NCBI GenBank assembly: GCA_016617855.1
Contig: JAECUM010001166.1
Location: forward strand, 1-64,000
DNA length: 64,000 nucleotides
Origin: Megalonaias nervosa
Taxonomy: Eukaryota; Mollusca; Bivalvia; Unionida; Unionidae
Reading direction: 5' to 3'
This document shows positions 28,653-63,141 of this stretch, one piece after another. How positions within the stretch are numbered: position 1 is the stretch's first letter; every line of letters begins with the position of its first letter. A program made the translations under genes and the position numbers. The notes beneath the pieces are model-generated. The model ran no database searches and was not told where the DNA came from. It worked only from the letters and a program-made list of their open reading frames with translations.

Positions 28653-28964
28653 GTGTATGATTTGGATTTTTAACGTAGCTTTAACAATTTTTCAATCATA
28701 TCGCTACGATGTCTGCAGTGTGGCAGTTTAGAGTGATGTCTAACACCGCGACATCATGCCACAGACATGTAGCATGATGTCCCACACAGTCATATTATCC
28801 TGACACCAGGCCAGCCAGTCCTAACACTAACCTCTAAATGCTGAGCGCCTATCGAGGCAGCTGGTAGTGCCATTTTAATAAGTCTTTGGTATGACTCGAT
28901 CGGGTTCGAACCCGCGACCTCCCGCATCCGAGGCGGACGCTCAAACCAGTAGGCCACTGGAGCG
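28653..28964 (-). mobile_element. tRNA-derived (CA)n SINE inserted in a GATA tract
   Basis: Full-length copy on the minus strand with the B-box complement 'cgggttcgaacccg'. (GATA)n lies on both sides ('ggatagatagatagat' before, 'atagatagatag' after), so the element split a GATA microsatellite and the target duplication is hidden in it. Confidence 0.85.
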
Positions 28965-28999
28965 ATAGATAGATAGTGCTACGACTCAAAGGTTATAAA

Positions 29000-29815
29000 C
29001 AAACAGAAAAAAGCCAAACCACGAAGTGTTTTAAAACTTGATAAAGAATTTAATATCAAAGTTATAAATGAACATGCAAGAGGAACTTACATTATTATGA
29101 AGTGAATCCAGAATAATCCTGAAAAAGTTCTATGAAAGGCCTAAATGAACAAAAAGTTCTCTATAAATTTCAAAACCGGAAATGTAACTGTCCTCCAAGA
29201 ACCGTGACGTTGTCAAGATGCCGTCGTCCAGAACTCCTTTGAATAATTAACAACAGTTCCCGAGTAATAGTATGGTCCAAAGAGCACTTTCTATTTCCAT
29301 TAAACAGTCCAAACAAATGTTTTACTCTCGAATGATATCTAAGTACAACATAAAAACCGTCTGCAGACTTAAACAAGGAACACGAGAAATGAAGATGACT
29401 CCAAAAATCGGAATGAATCTGATTGCTCAGTTCTTTCTTTATATACACTTTCTATTGCGACTAAACTTCACAATTTACCCCACGTGACGGATCTTACCTC
29501 AAATTTTCCTATTCATGTGTCCTAGCCCAACCAATGCGAATTTAATGAATTCTTCTACAAACGTCGAAACCCCATCAGCCAATGAGAAATGAATCCAAAG
29601 GCGCCATTAAGTCTTATAATTAAGATTATTATTAATAATTGCCAACTCAAATGTAAATATCTATTTATAGATCCTATGTAACTTTCTCTTAAGAGATTCG
29701 GGTCACGTAAATCTAACTAATGATATTCTGTACAATTTACAACCATGAATGAAAAATTACAAAAATTAAATAAAATCATGTGTCTGGAGTTACCCAAAAT
29801 ATAGATATACATAAC

Positions 29816-29818
<3 letters not shown>
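29000..29818. repeat. Dispersed ~0.8 kb repeat, copy 2
   Basis: Diverged direct-orientation partner of 20114-20945. It ends at 'agatatacataac' immediately before a (GATA)n tract. Confidence 0.75.

Positions 29819-29862
<44 letters not shown>
29815..29862. repeat. (GATA)n microsatellite
   Basis: About eleven GATA units abutting the dispersed repeat. Confidence 0.95.
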
Positions 29863-29865
<3 letters not shown>

Positions 29866-30565
29866 TTCCACACATACAAACAATTCCGGTATTAAACAAC
29901 CCTATAAAATCAATTGAGCGTTCAAAGAACTTAATATTTCAATCAGTATTAACTTAACCTTGTTACTAAGTCCACCCGGGTAATAAACCATTCTAAGTAA
30001 GACCTTATCTTTCATTTGATTTGTTTACTTTATGAATCTCACTAGTGTCGTTCTATGTTTTATGTGTTCAAAATCTTGCTGGCATTACTTCCTTTGTACA
30101 AGATTAATATGCGGGGATCAAAATGAAAAGAAAAAAAAAAAAGATTTACAAAAAAGTCGGCAATTCTAGGTATTGGGGTGTGGGGGTTTTTTGGACGATA
30201 TACGGTAATGAATCTGTACCATAGGACATAAAAACCCCAGTCAGTATTACATAAGTGTAAATCCGACTTGTAAGTGGTAATATGTACAAAATATGGGATC
30301 AGACAGGATACATGTCTGTTTGTTCATAAGCCTGGTGAAGTACTCATCATAAATAAATCTCTGTTTACAATCCTCGACGGAATGCTACATAACACGTCTA
30401 CCGCTAAGGCTATTTGAAATTTCTAATACACAGATACACACACATCTGCAAGCAAGCATAAATACACTCGGACAGACGAATTTATTTTAAGGGATATCAG
30501 AATATTCTCTTTTACATTAAATATGTGGGAAATAAGTGTGAAGAAAATAGCTTATATGGAGCAGG
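29863..30565. other. No gene seen
   Basis: AT-rich spacer between repeats; no coding stretch or tandem structure recognised. Confidence 0.5.
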
Positions 30566-30688
30566 AAATTCGAATGCGGGGAGTCGTGGGTTAGAACCCC
30601 GGCCGAGTCATACCAAAAACTTATAAAAATTGGTACTAGCAGCTGCCTCTCTTCGCTATCAGCCTTTAGAGTTTGGTGCAAGGACTGA
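30566..30688 (+). mobile_element. SINE fragment lacking its 5' end and body
   Basis: The 3' part of a tRNA-like head ('gtgggttagaaccccggccg') and the first body segment run to 'aaggactg', where a complete SINE begins. It is thus missing both its own start and everything after the 'aggactg' junction. Confidence 0.75.
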
Positions 30689-31035
30689 GACCGCTCCAGT
30701 GGCCTAAGTGGTTAGAGCGTCCGCCTCGGATGCGGGAGGTCACGGGTTCGATCCCCAGTCGAGCCATCCCAAGACATAAAAATGATACTAACGACTGCCT
30801 CGATAGGCGCTCAGCATAAAAATGATACTAGCGACTGCCTCGATAGGCGCTCAGCATTAAGAGATTAGTGTTAGGACTGGTCGGTCTGGTATCAGGATAA
30901 TGTGACTGGGGTGGGACATCATGCTACATGTCTGAGACATGAAGTCCCAGTGCTAGACATCACTCTAAACTGCCACGCTGCAGACATTGTAGCGATATGA
31001 CTGAAAAATTGTTAAAGCTACGTTAAAAATCCATA

Positions 31036-31077
<42 letters not shown>
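30689..31077 (+). mobile_element. tRNA-derived SINE with an internal 40-bp duplication
   Basis: Starts 'gaccgctccagtggcc', has B box 'cgggttcgatcccc', the full family body and a (CA)n tail of about 20 repeats. A 40-bp segment ('aaaatgatacta' to 'ggcgctcagcat') is present twice in tandem at about 30777-30856, making this copy longer than its relatives. Confidence 0.85.
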
Positions 31078-31080
<3 letters not shown>

Positions 31081-31089
31081 CAAAAGAAT

Positions 31090-31348
31090 GACGATCCCCA
31101 GTAGACTAGTAGTCTATGGTGCTGAGATTTAATCACTCACACATCTCGCTGTCTGCGTGAGTTCGAATCTGAGCTCGACCAGCGAGGGTAAATGAGAAAG
31201 TTTGCCAGTAGCTTCGTGTGGGTCGGTTTTTCTTCCGGGATCTTCTTTTCTCCACCACAAATATGCTGGCCCCCACGTATAGTAGTCTATCATGTGTTGA
31301 CAAATATAAATAAACCCCACAAGACCAAACCAAACCAAAAAGAATGAA
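31090..31348 (+). mobile_element. Second SINE family, with CCAAA-type tail
   Basis: The head is degenerate; a B-box-like 'gagttcgaatctgag' and the blocks 'aatgagaaagtttgccag' and 'aaataaaccccac' match the elements at 62204 and 62893. The tail is built of 'ccaaa' repeats. Confidence 0.65.
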
Positions 31349-31519
31349 ACAAGCACAAAAGATACACAAGTAACTGTACACGCGCATTACAGAACGTATA
31401 TTTGGTATATTATGAATACTGCAATTACTAAGGCGTTATTTTTTGGCAATAATACGAGGGCAGGTTTAGTACCAAAGCTCCATCATCGTATTTTTTGACA
31501 TTCAAAGTATTTATTATGC

Positions 31520-31739
31520 AAGTCGTCATATTAAAATGTCGTCACCATAGAATATTTTACAGTTCATCATATCAAAAGGTCGTCCCTACGGAATGTTATA
31601 CAGGTCTTCATATCAGAATGTCGTCACCACAGAACGTTTTACAAGTCGTCATATCAGAAGGTCGTCCCCATGGAATGTTATACAAGTCGTCATATTAGAA
31701 TGCCGTCACCATAGAATGTTATACAAGTCGTCGTATTTA
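31520..31739. repeat. 41-bp minisatellite, about 5.4 copies
   Basis: Five 41-bp units (31520-31724) plus a partial one; each contains 'gtcgtcatat' and ends near 'gaatgttatac'. The period is not a multiple of three. Confidence 0.9.
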
Positions 31740-32800
31740 GCACCACAGAATGCAAACACAGCTACATCTCTCCAGTCCTCTGCTCTTCCCTCCTCTCTCG
31801 TACCATTGCCACCACCATTACTAGTACTAGTAGTTACTACTAGTTACTGCTGCTACTACCACAACTACTTCATCTTCAGCTGCTACTGTTTCTACTACCA
31901 GCACACCGCCCTTACTACTACTACTACCACTACTAACAGGTCAGTAAGGACTATGCGTGAAGTTCAGTCTGTTAGATGTACATGTGTCTCTGCTGCTACT
32001 TTTACTACTACAATAGAATGTTAAACCATTTACCATGTTATCAACAGTCAACTAGCGTTCCACCTACTGCACGTCTTTACCTCAAGCGATTACCCAAATA
32101 ATGACGTTCCACCTGATCGAGCGTCTTTGCCTGAAGTCAGTGTGTACCCAAAATAGCTCTGGTCCGTTTACCTACTCTTTCAAACTGAATTACTGACAAC
32201 TTGTTGAAACTTTCATACGATCGCTATATTTGCGATCATGTCCAAGTGATCGGCTTGTTTTAAACCCGTCCATTACAATACTACCATCTGCTGTTGGCTC
32301 AGGAGTTAAGGTAATCACCGCAATTTAGCTGTTTAATCTCATATTATGCATCATTATTATTGTAATATTGAAAACTCGTAGCCGTCAACTATGTAAACGG
32401 CTTGTAGATGACATGGGTTGTTGTTATAACCGCCACGTTTACCGACTGATATATTTCCGGGTGAGGGTATGTATGTGTATACAATATTTTGTGTACCTAC
32501 TGCTATATATTTGTCCATGTTTTACGAAAGACAGGTGAGCTTAAATCTCACCAAGGTTATGGAGTGTTGTTTGGTTTTGGAAGTGACCATTTCATTTTTG
32601 GAGGGGGGTGGGGTGGATGGAGTGGAATGCGGCTTGTAATTTTCGTTAAAATAATGTCCGGGTCCCAATTGAAACTATGAAAGTAAATTGATTATCAAGC
32701 GTAGAAATGTCTTGTTTCGATTAGTTCGGTTACTTGTTTTACGGCACAAGAAGTTTACTTTGTACCTAAACAAAGTAGCTCACCAAAACTGTTCTGATAG
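31740..32800. other. No gene seen; ACT/CTG-rich triplets
   Basis: The first 200 bp are rich in CTA/CTG/CCA triplets ('ctactaccactactaac'); the rest is plain AT-rich sequence. No exon was recognised. Confidence 0.5.
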
Positions 32801-32871
32801 TAGGATTCGAACCTCACTCCTTCGGTAACAAGCCCATTATACTATCAGTGAGTCACCGTGGCTCCAATTTG
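32801..32871 (-). mobile_element. tRNA-like fragment, probable SINE head
   Basis: On the minus strand 'ggagccacggtgactcac' resembles a tRNA 5' end and 'gaggttcgaatcc' a B box 50 bp later. No acceptor stem closes properly, so a SINE remnant is more likely than a tRNA gene. Confidence 0.4.
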
Positions 32872-33182
32872 CTTTGTATTTTTATTTAATGCACTTTCTT
32901 AGGTATTACCTTACTCAAACGCTTCAAGCTCAAAAGTAATTTTTGTTTAAAGTCGATGTTTATGATTACAGTGCACATAACAAGCTCTGCTGAAATGTTT
33001 ACAGCCTAGTATTCAGGATTATTCATACCAAAAAATTAATTCGAAGCATACATTCTTAGTAGTCAGTGCAGTCTTGCATGTATTAACGCATGATTGTAAA
33101 TAAGTTAGTAGATGCACTATTTCGTTTTATTGGGGCATACATGTAAAATCCAATCCTACATACATACATTTACACAAATTTA

Positions 33183-33289
<107 letters not shown>

Positions 33290-33326
33290 CACACACACAT
33301 CGTGTACATGTTTTGCATGATTCACA

Positions 33327-33743
33327 TTACACACATGTACATGAGTATACAAACACACACATTACAGAATAAATTGAATCAGAAGTTCTTGCAGGCGTGC
33401 AGTACGTTGGGTCAAAATTTCTCATATTGAGTGTATAGATGTAATGCTTGTACCCGAATGTGCCAAAATATCGATGTTTTATTTTATAGTGAAAGACAGC
33501 AACACTTGTGATATACAGTGGATGAAAGTACAAAATTTGATCATTACTCATAAAAACTAGTAAATCACAGGTCATCATTTGCAAAATAGTATTGACAAAA
33601 AAAAAATCAGACAGTAAATCTAAATACATGTAAACCATATTTACCAATGACGTGACACCAAAACCTATCACGGTCTGGTGTAAAATAAATGAAACGATCA
33701 ACGACAGCAATACAATTTTCACAGCGAGTACAAACAGCGTCAT
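33327..33743 (-). CDS. Unassigned 138-codon ORF, hydrophobic
   Basis: An ATG-initiated frame encodes a protein rich in Phe, Leu, Val and Ile, with at least two stretches long enough for membrane segments (for example LAVKIVLLSLIVSFIL near residues 6-21). T-rich DNA readily yields hydrophobic frames by chance, I recognise no family, and no splice sites support it. It is listed as a possible fragment of a membrane-protein gene only. Confidence 0.15.
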   Translation of the reverse strand: MTLFVLAVKIVLLSLIVSFILHQTVIGFGVTSLVNMVYMYLDLLSDFFFVNTILQMMTCDLLVFMSNDQILYFHPLYITSVAVFHYKIKHRYFGTFGYKHYIYTLNMRNFDPTYCTPARTSDSIYSVMCVFVYSCTCV

Positions 33744-34327
33744 TTCGCAAACGAAAACAGTTCATACACCATATTAAGAACAACTGGACATGATTAAGGA
33801 GAGGTTACAAATTTTCTAGTTAATTCCCATGTAGCAGACAGAATCAAACCGCCATCAAGCAATAACTTATGAAATCTATTGAGGGATACCTCCTCAGTAA
33901 GTTTACAGTTCAAAGCATTGTCATATGATATGCCTACTTTGTATTAGCAATACTCTTACAATCAGTATTTTGAGCGGGAATCGACCTTGAAGTCTGAACG
34001 ATTTATTAATTCATTCAAATCAAATTTTCCGTCCAAATGTAAAACATAAAACCTTCTGTTTTATTTTGACCTATGGGTTTTGATAAGTGAAAGGCGAAGT
34101 AAAAAGCTGTTGCAGGAAATCTACAAAAGGAGTCGGTTCCCGTACACTTGAGCTCTATTTTTCGGCATTGTTCAAATCCATCTGTGTTTGGTTTGTTGAT
34201 TTGCTTTCTTAGCGCAAGGCCAATAGTTATGGTCATGGTTGATAGAAATAATACATTAGTCAGGTTGTGGGACTGATTACATATTCTAACCTGTTGAAAT
34301 ATAAAGTATTTATTTCACTGTAAACGG

Positions 34328-34329
<2 letters not shown>

Positions 34330-34417
<88 letters not shown>
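34330..34417. repeat. Long (TA)n microsatellite
   Basis: About 43 uninterrupted TA units. Confidence 0.95.
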
Positions 34418-34418
<1 letters not shown>

Positions 34419-35139
34419 GAGAGGGAGAATAAGATTGTTTCTATTAAATGCTTCAGTTATTGAAAGCTGATAAAACTGATAATTTGAACGCACACGAGGC
34501 GAATATAAACTTACATTTCGTGTCTTCAGCGAAACGATTCAAATTTTACGATTCTGTGTTCTTGGGAGCATAATATGATCACATAAAACGTTCAATAGGT
34601 CAAAAATGTAAGATTTATTCAATAACTGTTCTAATAAGTTTTCCAAATCAATGTGACATGTACGCTCTACAACTGTTTCATTAAATCCATTCTTTGAAGC
34701 GTTGCACACTTTTGTTTCTTAGCGCTACATTCAAACTGCAGAGACCCTTTCTGGGTTGCCAGACCCCGTGATATCGCACACTAAAATGTCTTGAAGGTAT
34801 TTCTGTACTGACTTTAACCAATTAGAAATCGATCATCAGTTTAAAATCCATTTTTATGGCACTAGTATTTTCTTTCACTATAATGTGCAGTATGGTCATA
34901 AATTTATAATTTTCTGCTTTGTGTTTGTCTATTATATTCAGTTTGTACTAATGTCCACGGCGTCATCAACATTGCAAATCTCACGCACATTTCTGATCAT
35001 GTTGCATTTTAGAGAGCTTAAAACAAAAACGAATCTTCATCTAAGCAGTTAATTTATTTATTTAGAATCGACTCGGCAAGAACATGAAGCAGGTTTAAAG
35101 TGTCAGATGTAGATTTGGTATATATATGTTCTTACCAAG

Positions 35140-35140
<1 letters not shown>
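34418..35140. other. No gene seen
   Basis: AT-rich spacer between two long (TA)n tracts, without coding features. Confidence 0.5.

Positions 35141-35220
<80 letters not shown>
35141..35220. repeat. Long (TA)n microsatellite
   Basis: About 39 TA units directly adjoining a diverged piece of the array unit. Confidence 0.95.
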
Positions 35221-35223
<3 letters not shown>

Positions 35224-35395
35224 ATAAACTGACGACGAACAGTGCAAAACTAGTATCTAACTAGCCTGAGCGCTTTCGACTCTTAATGAGTCTTTTTCAA
35301 AGGCATATACAAAACATAGACAAAACAAACAAATAAAACACAAAAACCGTTGTGTTTGCAAAACTCTACATGGCTGTTTCTACATGAATTAAACC
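35220..35395. mobile_element. Dispersed copy of a segment of the array unit
   Basis: The segment is homologous, with divergence, to about 112-290 of array unit 1: both carry 'gtgcaaaactag', 'cgctttcgactct' and 'gagtctttttcaaaggc'. In the array it is preceded by (GATA)n, here by (TA)n. A microsatellite-bordered element therefore existed before the array and was captured in it. The short inverted repeat GACTC/GAGTC in its centre forms a hairpin followed, on the minus strand, by 'cgaaagcg'. Confidence 0.65.
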
Positions 35396-35463
35396 TTTAG
35401 ATGTATTATGTCTCAACCAGCCTATATCAACTTGTTGCGGATACCGAAAAATATTTGTATTCA

Positions 35464-35465
<2 letters not shown>

Positions 35466-35540
<75 letters not shown>
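35466..35540. repeat. Long (TA)n microsatellite
   Basis: About 37 TA units. Confidence 0.95.
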
Positions 35541-35544
<4 letters not shown>

Positions 35545-36170
35545 TTGTCATTAGCTTTAAAATCTCCACTATCATTAAATATAGTGAGACGTATAGGGTT
35601 CAAGTGACCTCGGCTAGGATAGGAGTTAATTCAGTGTCTAGGTGCCGATGTGGATGTTGTAACTACTGGTGCTATAATTTGAAGACCTAAAACAGTGTCG
35701 ATTTTCATCCAACATTCTGAGCGTGTCGTCATTGTTTCTCATAGATTACAATGACGTAAGAGAGGCAAGAACACAACAGTTTAAGATCATAACACAGCAA
35801 AAAAAAGTTCAGCTTTGAAAAAAAAAAAAGTTAATTATAAGTTGAGTCCTTTTTGAATGGAAATAATAGGGTACTATAATGTAAAAAATGTTATTAAACA
35901 CTTGCAGTCACTGTAAGTTAGGATGTTGTCTTCTAATATGACTTGATGAAAACTCCAGAGTCCGAAACTGTGAATTGGCTAAATAATTAGGTTAATACAT
36001 GTCATAAACACAAGCCCTGGAAATTAATTAGTACTTATACCTCTCTGCTTGAGAAGACTTTGTTGTAGAAAATAAAATGAGAAAACTACGAAAACTTAAC
36101 AAAATAATTTAAAGTAGTGGTGGTATGTTATTAAATGAAAATAATATTTCCATCAGTAAATGTTTCATAC
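35541..36170. other. No gene seen
   Basis: AT-rich spacer before the 36.2-37.4 kb minisatellite. Confidence 0.5.
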
Positions 36171-36179
36171 AGTTTGATG

Positions 36180-37400
36180 ATCGTACCCCATTCACCGAAG
36201 GATGCAGTTTTATTATCATTCCATGGTCACTGACGGATGCAGTTTTATTATCATTCCCTTTTCACTGAAGGATACAGTTTGATTATCATTCCCTTTTCAC
36301 TGACGGATGTGGTTTGTTTGATGATCATCACTTATTCATTGACGGATGCAGTTTGTTGGACATTCCCTATTCATAGATGGATGCAGTTTGATTGATGGTT
36401 ATTCCCTACTCATTGACGGATTAAGATCGTTTGATTATCATTTCCTATTCACATATGGATGCAGTTTAATGGTCGTTCCCTATGCTGAAACATTTTGTTT
36501 TATGATCATCCCCTATTCATTGATGGATGCAATTCGTTTGATGGTCATTCCCTAGTCATTGACGGATGCAGTTTGTTTAATGATAATTCCCTATTCTTGG
36601 ATGGATGCAGTTTGTTTAATGATCTTTCCCTATTTATTGATGGATGCAGCTTGTTTAATGATTATTCCTTATCCACTGACCGATGCAGTTTGTTCATGAC
36701 CATCTCCCATTCATTGACGGATGCAGTTTGATGGTCATTCCCTGTTCATTGACCGATGCAATTCGCTTGATGATCATCCCCTATTTGTTGACGGATGCAG
36801 TTTTGTGGTGATTCCCTATTTATTGATGGGTGCAGTCTGTTCGATGATCATTCCCTATTTTTATGGATGCAGTTTGCTCTATGATTATTCTCTATTCATT
36901 GACGGATGCAGTTTGATGATCATCCCCAATTCATTCTCTGATGTACTTTGTTTGATGAGCATCCCCTATTTATTGACAGATGCAGTTTGTTTAATGATCA
37001 TGCCCCATTTATTGACAGATGCACTTTGATGATCATGTTCCATTTATTAACAGATGCACTTTGACTTTCATGCCCCATTTATTGACATATGTAATTTGTT
37101 TGATGAAATGCCCTATTTATTGACAGATGCCGTTTGTTTTGATGGTCATGCTCCATTTATTGACAGATGCAGTTTGATGATCAAGCCCCATTTATTGACA
37201 GATGCAGTTTGTTTGATGATCATGCCCCATTTATTGACAGATGCAGTTTAATGATCATTCCCTATTTATTGACGGATACAGTTTGTTTCATGATTATTCC
37301 GTCTTCATTCTCTGCTGCAGTTTGATGATCATCCCTTATTTATTGACAGATGCACTTTGTTTGATGATCATTCCTTATTCTTTGACCGATGCAATTCGTT
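36180..37400. repeat. Degenerate minisatellite of ~35-50 bp units
   Basis: About 28-30 irregular units share the core 'gacggatgcagtttg' followed by 'gatgatcattccctatt'. Unit length varies through optional inserts such as 'tttgat'. The several 65-100-codon frames that run through it are made of repeated unit translation and are not separate genes. Confidence 0.9.
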
Positions 37401-37547
37401 TCATCCATTGCTTATCTGATCAATCCATGTATGCATACATAGACGTATTAATTTCTTCCGATTGCCGAAGGGAATGTTAAGATTATGTCAGTATTTAAAA
37501 TATTAAATAATGATATATTGAAAATATTAAATAAAGATGATATTATA

Positions 37548-37548
37548 T

Positions 37549-37612
<64 letters not shown>
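37548..37612. repeat. (TA)n microsatellite
   Basis: About 29 TA units after several 'tatta' units. Confidence 0.95.
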
Positions 37613-37615
<3 letters not shown>

Positions 37616-37828
37616 CCAGCATGGTTGCACATCAGCTTGGTTGTCTTACTAGTCAATGAGAACAAAAATGGAGAATAAATTCAGACTAATTTTCTATCAT
37701 AAAGAAAATCTTATGGTGAGTCGATGTTAATATAAGTATCTGCATGTAGTTGTTTCACAAATACAGTTCTTCCCCCTCTCTGTCCTGTCCTATTCAGTTG
37801 AATAAATTGCATCTTTACAACCTTAAAT

Positions 37829-37900
<72 letters not shown>

Positions 37901-37904
37901 ACGC
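37829..37904. repeat. (CT)n(CA)n compound microsatellite
   Basis: (CT)n at 37829-37866 runs into (CA)n with a few CG interruptions. Confidence 0.95.
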
Positions 37905-38164
37905 GCGCAGTCCCACACTCACGCGCGCACTTGTCGTTCAATCTACACAACTTTCAAATCATATGTTCTGAGACTGATCGAAATGTTCCGATTAATTATT
38001 TTTTCATTTCCTGTTGTCAAAACAGTCTGTTCGGACACTCGATAATAAAAAAACACACTTTCCTTTTGAAGGTTATTTGTTGTTTATGTTTATATGCCTC
38101 AACGAATAATGAGTGAATATGTCGCCCGAGTGCTATTGCTTGCTATAGAACTTTTAATTATTGA

Positions 38165-38259
38165 ATCCATTCATCCATCTCCATCCATCCATCCAGCCAG
38201 CCAACCATCTTTCTTTCTTTCTTGCTTGCTTTTCCATCCATCCATCCATCCATCCATCC

Positions 38260-38316
<57 letters not shown>

Positions 38317-38318
38317 TA
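38165..38318. repeat. CCAT/TTTC tetranucleotide tracts
   Basis: (CATC)n-type units at 38170-38262 are followed by about 14 TTTC units (38260-38317). They lie 520 bp upstream of the ACE start codon. Confidence 0.9.
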
Positions 38319-38319
38319 C

Positions 38320-38840
38320 AATTGCCTGTTCGTCCACCTAAATGTTTATTTGAAGTCGTGTCTCTTTGTTTCTTCTTCAGACTTACCCATAACTACGTGT
38401 TCTTTTTTGTGGAATAGATTCTTTGTGGCCTAGACTGCATGGCCACCTGTCTAATATTTCCCAATAACGTCTAAAAAATAACCAAAGTTTACTGTTTCAC
38501 ATGATAACAGAAGAATTATCGCACTTTCTGATTGGCTGACAATTCACCAGGAAAATCCAAGATAACCTGTCGGGAACTTTGAAGTCATCATGTCTGATGA
38601 TAACCTTGTAGAATGGTGCAACAAGTTCGTGTCTTTCGACCATAAGATAACAGTCTAGATCTTGATGAAATGACGACGTGAACATTGGTTTAACGGTCGC
38701 ACATATTCATTTTAGCAGCTCAGTCCAAGCGCCTTAAAATTTTAAATTACAATAACTAATTAACTTGAACGGCTTCGTGTTCACAAAATATAATACCGTT
38801 GGCACCTAATTTTGTCTTTCTTTCTGTAAGAACTCCCAAC
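38320..38840 (+). promoter_or_regulatory. 5' flank of the ACE gene; promoter not resolved
   Basis: AT-rich sequence upstream of the start codon. A TATA-like 'aaatataata' at about 38786-38795 sits 46-55 bp before the ATG and could be a core promoter if the leader is short. The start lies in the context 'cccaacATGc'. An upstream non-coding exon cannot be excluded. Confidence 0.25.
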
Positions 38841-61170
<22,330 letters not shown>

Positions 61171-61262
61171 TATAATGGATTAAAGTTTACAGTTTTTTAA
61201 AACAACAGTGGTGATGGTGTGGCATAAGGTCATATTCTTTTTATATCTGAAATATATTAAAA
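61171..61262 (+). terminator. Possible ACE 3' UTR with ATTAAA signals
   Basis: The variant polyadenylation signal ATTAAA occurs at 61179-61184 and 61256-61261. No canonical AATAAA lies close to the stop, so the cleavage site is not settled. Confidence 0.35.
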
Positions 61263-62203
61263 CAAATGGCATTTATGAAACAGAATTTAAGCAGATCTTT
61301 AACCATGTTAATTGATGAGTTTTTTATGTAATGTAATGTTAACAAAAAAAAATCAAATCATCTGAATGATGTTATTATATTTCTAAAGAATTGAATCCTA
61401 AGAACGTATTTATTATACAGAGAAGTAATGTGTATAGAGACAGAATTGACAATATTGGCTTTCTAAAATTCATTTATTGTTCTAAACATCTAGTGGACAG
61501 TAGTGGAGCATCCAATTACTATTATACCGGTTCATTTTTTCCTGGTGGTATATACCACAGTACTTTTTCACTGTACCAGTATGTCGGTAGTTTCCATCAG
61601 TAAGGAATGTATGTAAATTCCTGGAGAATGATGTTACGACTTTAATGATATTTGCAGCGTTTTCATTATTTATAACAAAATAGTTAAAGTATCCTTTCTT
61701 ACACAAATGTTGTATCTCTCACAAGTTAATAGTGAATATTACAAACATAATAATATTTATGATCCATTAATCACATGTTTGACATGTGTCATGTATGCCA
61801 CTAGAATGCAACTAGATAACTATAGGATGGGTCTGATTTTGTGAATTTGAAAACACCTCTTATAAATTTAGATTCTATATTTGCAAAACTTGTTTTTGAG
61901 TCCATTAGAAAGATCAGACTATTGAATCATCCGATTTAATATCAAATCCTTACGAAAGTTGCATAAAAAAATGTTTTCTGCTTAGATGCTGATTTACAGT
62001 GCATGACGGAGGAAAAGTTCTTCATCGACTATCAAGTTTGGGAAGAAATGACACAAACAATGACTTGCTTCAGTTAATTTTTATATCAACCTATTTGAAT
62101 TCTTTGATTAGGAAACTATGGCAAAGGTTACATGAAGAATTTTGCTTTTGGTCTTTCAAAACACATACAGGTAGTTTGCAAAGCTTACTTTTTGGTTGCC
62201 CCG
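61263..62203. other. No gene seen
   Basis: AT-rich 3' flank of ACE without coding or repeat features I can support. Confidence 0.5.
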
Positions 62204-62452
62204 AGTGGCCACATGGTCTAAAGTGCTCACTGTTACAGATCACTGTCATCTCACCTCTGTCTGCATGGGTTCGAGTCTTGGATTCTGCCAATGTGGGTAT
62301 GTGAGAAAGCTTGCCAGTAACTTCTAATGCGTCAGTGGTTCTTTCCAGGATTTTCCCAGGTTCTTTCTCTGCCATTTATACTGGCAGCCATGTATAGCCT
62401 ATCTTGTGCTGAAAAATGGTATTAAACCCTACAACAACAACAACAACAACAA
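62204..62452 (+). mobile_element. Second SINE family, (CAA)n tail
   Basis: A head of tRNA-Leu/Ser type ('gagtggccacatggtctaaa', then a long spacer and B box 'gggttcgagtc') is followed by 'gtgggtatgtgagaaagc', 'gttctttccagg' and 'ggtattaaaccc' plus (CAA)n. Confidence 0.8.
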
Positions 62453-62892
62453 AGCTTACTTTCATTTTGAAGATACCATATGTTCATTGCTTAGTACAAG
62501 ATTTTCTAGTATTTGAAGGATACACAGTCTAGAAACACTGTATGATTCTTTACAAGTATTTATACATACCACATTTATATATTTAATATCAACACCCAGG
62601 TCTGTACTAGATAGAATATGTAACAATGCATAAGCTAATCCAAAAACAAAACGTTTTTACTGTACCTTCCCAGTCTGATGACACACATAGGAGTTGTAGT
62701 TTTCTTACCACATTCAACACATGTAACATAACATTTTTGTTGTCATATTGATTTTGCAATGTGTGGTTGTATGTTGAACCAGACATGTACAGATTATTGC
62801 CTCTGGCAATTCATAGCTACTTTGAAAAGGCCAGTGTGAGTGAGTATCACACAAAGGTATGTGTATTATTCAAGCAACTCAAAATTATGAGG

Positions 62893-63141
62893 GGCCCTGA
62901 GTGGCCAAGTGGTCTAAAATGCTTTCCGTTACAGATCACTGCCATCTCACCTCTCCCTGCATGGGTTTGAGTCTTGGATTTGGCCAATGTGGGTATGTGA
63001 GAAAGCTTGCCAGTAGCTTCTCGTGTGTTGGTGGTTCTTTCTGGGGTTTTCCCAGGTTCTTCCTCCACCATTAATACTGGCCACCATGTATAGCCTATCG
63101 TGTGCTGAAAATGGCATTAAACCCCACAACAACAACAACAA
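62893..63141 (+). mobile_element. Second SINE family, (CAA)n tail
   Basis: Close relative of the element 440 bp upstream in the same orientation: 'gagtggccaagtggtctaaa', B box 'gggtttgagtc', 'gtgggtatgtgagaaagc', 'ggcattaaacccc', (CAA)n. Confidence 0.8.

Noticed and set aside
36346..37480. Plus-strand frames of 65-102 codons
   Set aside because: Repeat translation of the 36.2-37.4 kb minisatellite.
61391..61603. 70-codon ORF downstream of ACE
   Set aside because: No similarity recognised, no splice link to ACE, and length within chance expectation.
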